The notes below the pieces were generated by a model that did not search any database, was not told the DNA's origin, and saw nothing but the letters and a program-made list of their open reading frames with translations. A stretch of DNA of 64,000 nt from Chaetoceros tenuissimus. Lineage: Eukaryota; Bacillariophyta; Thalassiosirophyceae; Chaetocerotales; Chaetocerotaceae. The stretch's first letter is position 1. Each line of letters opens with the position of its first letter. Both the position numbers and the translations under genes were made by a program. Where the stretch lies: contig BLLK01000062.1 in NCBI GenBank assembly GCA_021927905.1, positions 806,001 to 870,000 of the forward strand. The letters run 5' to 3'. Of this stretch, positions 10,601 to 17,883 are shown piece by piece.

Positions 10601-10762
10601 AAGAGAAAGCATACGATCATGCATGATAATCTCCTCTTTATCACTACCAAATTCTTTGATTTTGGTAAATCTTTCTGTACTCTCAGTAACGGTAGCATTG
10701 CGCGTCAACTCATCTGTAAAGATACAATATAGTTCGAGTTCCTCGCCTTCTTCGAAGATCAT
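7607..10762 (-). CDS. Large DUF6824 protein with tandem 104-aa repeats
   Basis: Single-exon frame, 1051 aa from the ATG at 10762; the frame extends about 45 nt further but without an ATG. Three parts are visible. Residues 1 to about 400 are helical and unrecognised. Four tandem repeats of about 100 aa follow, each opening with F/W-I-I/E-Y-x-D-N-N-V-E-P-K-P and closing with GKPAYCLAMGRTEEACLQVF; the fourth is divergent. Near residue 880 is a DUF6824 domain (NDVLCGRGGAVNSHSGNKSF ... GRFLKKDEDTG), a family greatly expanded in diatoms and thought to bind DNA or act in regulation. The C-terminus is acidic and then ends in KKKK, a possible nuclear signal. Repeats 2 and 3 are almost identical, so the duplication is recent. 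Confidence 0.8.
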   Translation of the reverse strand: MIFEEGEELELYCIFTDELTRNATVTESTERFTKIKEFGSDKEEIIMHDRMLSLLQKQFVRKRNANEDSSSKDSKGIYYGGRFWTTKEFEDCPFDEDNPIKTPDDLIRMIKNSACLRNAFYTTRDQREKFEKVKVEGIAGEIYRHIHRVLERDNLLSDKLVKELLADPKQVEKMNEAFLEEGVIGIPPLLIGGDEKKAGINIFAEGSFPLFSKLMDYLKIRTIQELKKWLEAFNDAAFCDVLMILIDRCPFLMDPCIMNSIKNHKDNEKVKALLSIVSAKTEFWNRTVMPETFRVIKDFLHDDSVSAELDFCSDAFPEHFTGFSDMLAKLREVFPIDLYMKINHVCQQLQYRKYGIPITIFNRSFDAMDAFHTLFGEVDTDTSGDEFKVEQLLHTAGVSKRVIDTMELDAIIWTIEYKDNNVEPKPQKRSKGEVIEMVRTSRYPNSAVSDESRAETAEQRYIRYKVTTALNSGKPAYCLAMGRTEEACLQVFEDYPDHKPSGPRTTNTKFDAKTPIFIIEYNDNNVEPKPEETTYGEVIEMVHSSRYQAAATSDKPKTEAEQKRSIQIRVTTALNSGKPAYCLAMGRTEEACLQVFEDYPDHKPSGPRTTNTKFDAKTPIFIIEYNDNNVEPKPEETTYGEVIEMVHSSRYQAAATSDKPKTEAEQKRSIQIRVTSAVNTGKPAYCLAMGRTKEACLQVFEDYPDHYSTSNSDQTLFIIDYKNANQEQEPRPIQTTKRDLMLMLQRSSGDPIGLRQAIYNCRPYKGFAIGFTAEECLNVFKRNRKYKPRSINRRAESDANTFLSLMNFDDVNETEIESSTDNQGNKNLVEIKDDSDIIQNANNRPDESLIENETEIDAECKSSEKRGRKSKMHLIKEINKNDVLCGRGGAVNSHSGNKSFRKLVKELKPEYQAASKKEKSTVAAKVVSTIRKRDPPGRFLKKDEDTGFYTEISNEKAIKKARQAFTEGGTSSQKQICEEIKGGGFPQQPIEDVEVNNEKWTVTIKCNAERKDSPDIEEGKESEENVFIGKKRATDLSGGTEESKKKKIVAV
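8738..9369 (-). repeat. 312-bp tandem duplication inside the DUF6824 gene
   Basis: The stretch starting at 8738 recurs at 9050 with a period of exactly 312 bp (104 codons). By eye the copies are identical or nearly so over about 310 bp, including silent sites. More diverged relatives flank them (8430-8737 and 9370-9530). The whole-codon period keeps the frame. Confidence 0.92.
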
Positions 10763-12883
10763 GGTTACTTTGTCAAGTGTTATTTCTTTCGATAAGAAGA
10801 TTTTCAAAAGAGAAACATGGTCGTAGCATTTTCGCGAAGTAGTTTTTCTTTTTTAAAAAATTAAATTTCATTTTGCTTAGCCCCGTTTTTATTTTAAGCA
10901 AAGATCTTTTTAGTGAACTCATTGCGAGTATGATAGGAGCCAAGATTTTCAGTGCAACTTGAACTAATTTATTCCAATATTAGTTGGGGGTGGGCCGAAG
11001 GTCCACTCACTCCTCTGTGAATTCTTGGAGATTGCGAAGTCGCCTAGATTGAATACTTTGAAGCTTTGCCTTTTACCTCTACAGAGATTGAGTTTAAGCT
11101 TGACAACAAACAAGAACGAAGCTGTATCTTGCAAACGTAACAGAAATCAATGGTTGATCACAATCCATTCATGTAATAGTACCATGTAAGTTCATCTAAT
11201 ACTTTGTTGAGCAACACAACTAATGCTGAGGTATGGAATCCATGAGGGCTCAAAACTAAATGTTGAAGTCAGATTTCATGGAAATACATTGAAGAGAGAT
11301 GGGAAGCACTGACAACTCGTATGTAACTACGAAGCTTCCTTCTCTATAGGTAAATTGCAACAGAAATCAATGGTGATCACAATACATTGATGCAGTACTT
11401 AGTACCATGTGCGTTCATTCTGATATCTTTGTGAGCAACACAATCAACTGAACGAATCTCTTGCTGTCAATTTGTAAGTCCCCTCGCTTCGATGGACATT
11501 CATCAAAATCCACCTCTCCTCTCAATATTTTCTTTCTGCCAACAAACATCCACACTATATTCTTGAGGTCTATCGACTTCTTTATGAAAACAACAATAGC
11601 AACTTACAGAGTTACTTTATAAATCTGCCAATGCGGGAAATTTCGTTCTCAACAAGCGATAGCTTGTTCTCAATTCGCTGAAGGCTAAATCAAGCCCGGA
11701 AGTACTTTACGGAGGAGGTACCATTGTGGAAGAAATTAAGTTCCTAGAAAGTAATAATAGTTGTGCAATTCTAAATCTCCAAACTCCGTTTTCATTATGA
11801 AAAGATAGTAACAGGCTCTAATCTTTGAGCAAGCGATAGCTGGGGGGAATCGATCGTGTTGTCGCTTGCTTTGAGGTCTAATAGTTTCGACAAATGAGTT
11901 GGACAATGTATTCCTGATTATTAAAACTTGAAGGATAATTTTCACCTATAGAATTCGACTCCCATAAAGGACTCGTCGAAGTTTTCACCAACCTCAATGC
12001 TTTGTACTTTGATCAACCACTCTATTCGAATCAATGCGAAATCTGTAGCTCAGGTAAAATTTTGATGTATTTACAATGTCGTCTTCTATATCGCAATTAC
12101 TTTGTAGGGCAAATCATCACCACACGAATACTATCTCTAAAGAATAGAAAGAAAGTTATCACAGTGAATTTCCTTCTCTTTCACTTCAAACATCTTGCGA
12201 TCTTTCAACGGCAACTCTTATGCGATAGAGTCAATTTTGAAGATAATCTTCTGTATAAATATAGATCTCATTTTATTTATCTATGCATGTGCATTGTCTT
12301 TCTTCGTTATCTTGTAAATATCGATGAGGTTACCCTACACTTCAAGTTTCGAAGAATACCTTGGAGAAAATCTCATGTTTAAACTAGATTGGCAAGAACT
12401 AGATTGGAAATATTCAACATTCACATTCTACAATTCTTGCCAAGATTTGAACATTTCAAAAGCAAAGGAAGCTAAGCTGCCCTCTGAGCTTGTGATATCT
12501 GCAACCATTGACAGCTTTCCCTCAACTTGTCAGTACTTTACTTTCATCTAATAATTAAGATATCACAATTAGGACACGTCTTTGCTTCACAGGCAAGAAT
12601 TCCTTGAGGTTTTTATCTCTACATAAATACAATTATATGATATCATTTGGAGAGATTGAGTTTCTGCGAAATTTTAAGCTTCCTTCACCCTCGCTCGGTA
12701 CTGCGATGAAGTATTCTTTTTACGGCGTTCAGATCCATTCGAAAAAAGCTTCAGCGTATCTACTGTTTATTTTCACAGGCAGGAGTATTCAAAACAGATC
12801 CACTGTTCCTTCCACTTCCTTTCATAAAAAAATCAGGCAATATTCATTTGTTTCATCATAAAAATAATCTTAATAGTTTACAC
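10763..12883. other. Gene-poor gap of 2.1 kb with a diverged duplicated block
   Basis: No convincing gene. A block at about 11117-11220 recurs at about 11328-11452 with many changes; shared cores are AACAGAAATCAATGG, AGTACCATGT and GAGCAACACAA. A 10-bp perfect inverted repeat, TTGGCAAGAA / TTCTTGCCAA, lies at 12389-12398 and 12434-12443. One patch at about 11950-12050 reads like coding sequence (LVEVFTNLNALYFDQPLY) and ends at a possible GT donor, and 12324-12551 is open, but no coherent gene can be built. It may be a decayed gene or a non-coding transcript. Confidence 0.45.
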
Positions 12884-14650
12884 CTAATCATCTAAAATTA
12901 TTGGGACACCATTATCTGGTTTAGGGATGATACTCGTAGGTCTCCAAAGGATTTCACGTCTTTTTCCAGCTCCATCTAGCTTGAATTTCTTTGCTTTTCT
13001 TGCAAAAAGAGATAAGAATACTCTCATTTCAGCCATTGCCAATGAAGCGCCAATGCATCTTCTAGATCCACTTCCAAAAGGTAAGAAATCTTCTTTTGGT
13101 TTTGTATTATCGTCCAACCATCTCTCTGGACAAAAGTCGGTCCATGTTTCAGATTTTACCTGCGGATCAAGCTCATGCGTGAGTCGAATATTACAAAACA
13201 CAGCAGATCCTTTGGGAATTTGCTTTCCATCCAAGACAACAGTCTCTTCTGCTTTCCTCAGATTAGTTCCAGAAACGGGTACAATACGGAGGGTTTCCTG
13301 AATGACAGACTCCAGAAAGCTACTTTTGTGAAGAATTTCAGGAGTGATATTCTCTCCATGCAATGATATTATCTCAACTTGCTCTTTACGGAGTTTTTCA
13401 AATACGTCTGGATGCAAACCGAGAAAAGAAATGGCTGACGTTAACGTAGATGCAGTAGTCTCTGTTCCCGCCACCAATAATATCAGTGCATTCTCGATAA
13501 TGTCTTCATCACTAAGCCTAGTCACATTAGCATCTACATCTTCTACATGTTCTGTCGAAAAAACCATAGCACTTAAAGTGGAACCATCTGGTCCATTTGT
13601 TTCAAGATCAGCAATTTTTTCTTTTATTTTGTGCACAAGGTACTTCCTTGCTCGATAAGGTGGTAGAAGCGTTTTAAATGGAATATTGTCTGGCAAATAT
13701 GCTCCGACACTAAAGACGCCTGAAACATACGCGTTGACTGCTTTGTGAAATCTTGCAATTTCATACTGGTCCTTCAAATCGAGGCCTATTATTTGCCTCC
13801 AGGCAATATCGAGCGCAAAGTTTTCACATACATCTTCCATTTTCACAGATTGACCCTTCTTCAACACAGATAATTGCTCTTCTGCTGCAAGAACAATAGC
13901 ATTTATTCCTTTTCTAACAGACTGTGGAGTAAACGCCGGCCCTAGCAGGTGCCTGAGGTATTGGTGTTTCTCTCGATCATGTTCAAACATGACACTATTG
14001 GATGAATACAAGGTAGCTTCCTTTCGTTTCTTTTTTGCCTTTTCATCTCCACTCCAACCCATGATGTTGAATTTCTTACTCTGAAGAATAGTATTTACAT
14101 TCTTGGAACCTGATACAGATATTACTGGATAACCCATGAAATAAAATCTCCATATATTTGGATGTCCAAGTTTTTTCGAAGCTTCACTGTAGAAATATTC
14201 CGATCCTTTTTTCTTCGAACCTGCAAGAATGTTATTTCCAAAGAATGGACAACCAAGAGGTGCCTGTTCAGGTAAAAGTGCATCACATTCTGGATCATGA
14301 AATTTGTTCAAGCCTGGCCAAAGAAATCTTTTCATGTTTGACTTCAAACTTCCGAACAATGATTGGAGAAAGCGACTGAGATACTTCACCATTCTATAGT
14401 TATTGCTTTCAATATCCCTTGCATCCTTATGTTGATACAATTTTATATCCTGAATACCAGAAGTGACCCGTAAATGCCGTTGATGTAGACACAAATCTAG
14501 CTGATTCGCACTTTTCTTTTGAACAAATAAGGTTCTCAGGCTCAGGGAGTCATGTATTGAATTGAAACATGTATGCACAAATGCTTCGCATCCGCACGTC
14601 AAAATAATGACCACGGGTACATGGATGCCGCTAAGAATGTGACCTCTCAT
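12884..14650 (-). CDS. Cytochrome P450, CYP120/CYP26-like, possible plastid presequence
   Basis: Single-exon 588-aa protein. P450 hallmarks are the I-helix oxygen-binding AGTETTAST, the K-helix ETLR (ExxR), the PERW-type segment FCPERWLDD, and the heme loop FGSGSRRCIGA with ligand Cys532. The region EHDREKHQYLRHLLGPAFTP resembles the C-helix of the CYP120/CYP26 group more than the CYP97 carotene hydroxylases. CYP26 and cyanobacterial CYP120 oxidise retinoids. The first 25-30 residues are a hydrophobic signal ending CEAF-VHTC, which could be a plastid bipartite presequence, or else an ER anchor. The roughly 120-residue extension before the proline-glycine-rich PLGCPFFGNN segment is long for a plain ER P450. 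Substrate unknown. Confidence 0.9.
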   Translation of the reverse strand: MRGHILSGIHVPVVIILTCGCEAFVHTCFNSIHDSLSLRTLFVQKKSANQLDLCLHQRHLRVTSGIQDIKLYQHKDARDIESNNYRMVKYLSRFLQSLFGSLKSNMKRFLWPGLNKFHDPECDALLPEQAPLGCPFFGNNILAGSKKKGSEYFYSEASKKLGHPNIWRFYFMGYPVISVSGSKNVNTILQSKKFNIMGWSGDEKAKKKRKEATLYSSNSVMFEHDREKHQYLRHLLGPAFTPQSVRKGINAIVLAAEEQLSVLKKGQSVKMEDVCENFALDIAWRQIIGLDLKDQYEIARFHKAVNAYVSGVFSVGAYLPDNIPFKTLLPPYRARKYLVHKIKEKIADLETNGPDGSTLSAMVFSTEHVEDVDANVTRLSDEDIIENALILLVAGTETTASTLTSAISFLGLHPDVFEKLRKEQVEIISLHGENITPEILHKSSFLESVIQETLRIVPVSGTNLRKAEETVVLDGKQIPKGSAVFCNIRLTHELDPQVKSETWTDFCPERWLDDNTKPKEDFLPFGSGSRRCIGASLAMAEMRVFLSLFARKAKKFKLDGAGKRREILWRPTSIIPKPDNGVPIILDD

Positions 14651-14974
14651 TGTATCAAACTAGATTTCATCTGTTCTTCTGCCTTGTTACGAGAAGGCAA
14701 CTAAACAAGCGCTGTGCTAAGAAGTCGGAACACCGAAGCAAAACTCCGAAAATAATAATATTGTTACCGTTGCAAGAACCGTTAAAACGATAACAGGAGG
14801 TTTTCTGAATTTGCATAATCATCCGTTATGACTTGGGATTACGTCTGTCCGTTTGTCCCCATAGCTCTCTACCGCTTACTTGCAAGAAATTTGTAGTGTT
14901 TTGTTTTTCAGTGCTGGGCGAAGCTAATGAACGATCGCTGCTACTAGCTACTTCGCAGTCAACACACGTTTAAT
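14651..14974. other. Divergent intergenic region, P450 / eL39
   Basis: 324 bp between the P450 start and the eL39 ATG; promoters of both genes are expected here. No element stands out. Confidence 0.4.
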
Positions 14975-15637
14975 ATGGTAAGAAACGAAAAGCTATAGTA
15001 CACATCTACAATAAATGCAATCAAATTCAATTATTGAAATGGGAGGGCTGAGCTGGGACATGAGATTAGGTCAGAGTGTGTAAATTCAGTTCATTTCAGG
15101 ACACTAGTTCGAGATGCACTCTCCATCGACGAATACAAGACGTAGCAGATGGCAAGATTATGAGACGAAGGCTACAATATATGGATGGAGAAATAAAAGG
15201 GAGGAATATGTAGAAAAAGTCGGTCGTAAGAAGGTTTTCGATATGGATCAACGTAGAATTGTCGGGATGGATGAAAAACCTAAAAATGAACACACGAGAC
15301 CTCTTACCAAATTGACCCAGTCAGAATGAAGCCTTCACTAAGTTGCGTAGAAGTGTAGTGCGTAGATATTGTTCTTCGCTTCTACTGTGATTTTTACCAG
15401 AGATGGACGAGTCACCTTTTTGATTTGTAGATATTTTTTGTCCAAGTTTATACCAAATACTAACGATGTGTTTTCCTTTCATAGCCATCTCAAAAGACTT
15501 TCCGCACCAAGCGCACCCTTGCTAAGAAGCAGAGACAGAACCGTCCTCTTCCACAGTGGATCCGTCTTCGCACAGATAATACTATCAAGTACAACGCAAA
15601 GAGACGTCACTGGCGCCGTACTAAGCTTGGACTTTAA
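14975..15637 (+). CDS. RPL39: 60S ribosomal protein eL39
   Basis: Exon 1 is the ATG alone (14975-14977), followed directly by GTAAGA. Exon 2 is 15485-15637 and begins [18 protein letters not shown]. The 507-bp intron ends in TTTCATAG. The product is exactly 51 aa, the universal eL39 length, and ends with the conserved [12 protein letters not shown]. eL39 lines the peptide exit tunnel of the large ribosomal subunit. An intron right after the initiator codon is well known in eL39 genes of other eukaryotes. The intron is the longest identified in the window; I looked for box C/D or H/ACA snoRNA motifs in it and found none convincing. Confidence 0.95.
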
Positions 15638-16153
15638 GCTTGTGAAGAAAATGCAGATGCGGTTCTGGGCGATATTTTTACTTTCGAGTTTCACTTTGGT
15701 AGAATAATATTGTAACAGAATTTAGCAACCTTGACATTGAATATGGACGTGAATACGTAGACTGTTTGTTGTTTTCTAGATTGTCTACTTCTTAGGCTCG
15801 AATGAATAGATAAATTTCTTGCCTCATGCCCCTCACTTTTTACATTGATGTACACTTATTTTTTACATTATCATTTTACATCTTGTGAAATCTCCACTTG
15901 TCGGACATCTCCATACTAATTGGTGCTATTTTTTGGGTGCCATTCCTCTCTTCCTTGTTTGATCCAGTTTGCTACCAACGCTATTCGAACAGTTCACCAA
16001 GTCAATGAAGTTCCTCAAAATTCCTTGTCCAGAAACAGAATGGAAACTAACCTTTACAACGAAACCAATTTATTAGAAAAAAATATGATGACGTGATGAT
16101 GCACTAAAGTTTTTTACTATTATCTACTATATATCGAATTTCCTAGAGACTAT
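15638..16153. other. Intergenic, convergent
   Basis: 516 bp between the stops of eL39 and the TauD-like gene. AT-rich and without a supportable gene. Confidence 0.55.
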
Positions 16154-17515
16154 CTATGGTGCAACAGTTGCTGCTGCGTCCCCAGCATATTTCTTTTTCA
16201 TTTCTTCTTCTCCTTCCCATCCTTCGAACCAAGCTACCCCGTGCTTTCTAGTTCCATCGAAAACATTTCTTCCATGCATACATTTGTAGTTATCAAGCAA
16301 TACAACATCTCCCTCAGTCATCTTGACGAATTGAACATTCTTCATGGTCACTTCATCCATGTGCTCCAAATCCTCATCACTGATGTCTCCATCATCTCCA
16401 TAGAACATATCACTTTTGTTGATCTGACTTGCTCCATCTTCAAATCTCTCTGCTCCATATTTAGCTTCACGATCCTTTCTCAATTTACTACTGTGAGAAT
16501 GAACATTGCAGAACCAAGTTGGATCTCCAGTAACTGGATGTACTACGATTGGTGGTTGAGATGGTGCTCTTGCTTGAAGCATCTTTACATTGTCATATCC
16601 ACCTTCTCCCCATTGAAGGTCTACAGAAAAGTCAACCTTAGAGTTGATAGCTGCGGATGCAAGACCCTTAATAGCTCCCATAAGAGGTGCTTGAAGTGGG
16701 TTTGGTACATTTTCAAGCCATCCAAAGAAAGGAAGCTCCATAACAGAATAACGGATGGATCTATTATACAATTTCTCAACAAGATCAGACTTCAAATCAC
16801 GGAAAATTGATCTTCCATCTGCAATGAGGAACTCTCCTCCAGTCTCTGCTGCTTTGAAGCATACGAATGCAGCAGCACGTGGTGCTCTGGTTCCAACGAA
16901 CTCATTGTGCATTCCTATTTGAATATTTTTGAGTGAGCAAAATTATCTCTCTTGATTTGATTAGAATATTCCATGAAACATAATGTACTCACCAATGAAG
17001 AAGTTCTTACGAGACTCCTTGTTGACAGCTTCGTAAACTGGAGAATCCTTCTTTCCATCAACAGTTGGTCTTGCACTTACAGAATGCAAAGGATCAAGAC
17101 AAGTCTTCATTCCCAAAGCTTCGTAAAACTTTACAAATCCTTCTTGCTCTTTCATGAGCTCAAAATCTCTAAAAATAACAGCGCCATTTTCAACCATTTT
17201 TGTCTTGATATCCATTGCATTCTCAGTTACGTATTTGAGCTGTGCATCCTTATCTCCTTCAAGTCCAAGATCCTTTGCAGAAATTGTAGGTGCAAAGTCA
17301 GGCTTTGTTTGAGAGTTGTATTTCTTCTGTTCCTCAACAATATTTGAAATTTTTGGTCCCCAAATGGTTGCTGGTGAAAGTGGTGCTTCTGTAGCAGCTG
17401 CCATGATTGCAGATGAAGTAGATTCAACGGAGTGAACAGCTCTTGTGTTCGCAGGTGCAAATGCATTAGCAGATGCAGCAAGTACAGCGATTGCAGCAAT
17501 TCCAAATTTAGCCAT
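16154..17515 (-). CDS. Plastid-targeted TauD/TfdA-family Fe(II)/2-oxoglutarate dioxygenase
   Basis: Exons 16993-17515 and 16154-16914 (minus strand) with a 78-bp GTGAGT intron give 427 aa. The N-terminus is a signal peptide ending ASANAFAPAN, the classical diatom plastid motif. The catalytic domain shows the HxD/E metal pair as MHNEF (His177, Glu179), the TauD-type segment FKAAETGGEFLIADGR, and the distal His388 in CMHGRNVFDG, followed by the 2-oxoglutarate-binding Arg region RKHGVAWF. The family hydroxylates taurine, gamma-butyrobetaine, trimethyllysine and many other substrates, so the substrate here is open. The intron falls just before the HNE motif. It is divergent from the deaminase-like gene over 368 bp. 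Confidence 0.9.
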
Positions 17516-17883
17516 TTTTATTTTGATTATAGAGTTTGTAGTGCTGAGATTAAGAGAATCTTTTGTAACAAGATGATCTCGACTTTGCAGTTAAGCTGTG
17601 GATATGTTTGCTCTACTTGAAGTTGTATTTCGAAGTCGAAAAGAAAAGAGAGGATGATGATGTGTGTTGTAGTGTTGGAGGGAAAGATCCCTTGTTGAAG
17701 CTGCTCTCTTCATTGATATCGCTCTATTTAGCTATCCTTTCTCTGTGTATTAAATAGCTATCCTCTTTACCGGTGACGCGTGAGAATTCTTTTTCACATT
17801 TTCAATCAATGATCTTTCATTGTTTCATAATTGATTGGCAGTATAAACTTAGCATATTGAAATACAGTATATAGGACACCAAT
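17516..17883. promoter_or_regulatory. Divergent promoter region, TauD-like / deaminase-like
   Basis: 368 bp between two start codons. A near-repeat TTTAGCTATCC ... AATAGCTATCC lies at about 17728-17765. No other site can be named. Confidence 0.35.

Noticed and set aside
12002-12861. Three overlapping plus-strand frames in the 11-13 kb gap
   Set aside because: Composition is not protein-like over most of their length, no domain is visible and no consistent splice model joins them.
14978-15484. snoRNA inside the eL39 intron
   Set aside because: GGATGAA and CTGA-like words occur but not in box C/D order with a closing stem; no H/ACA fold was evident.
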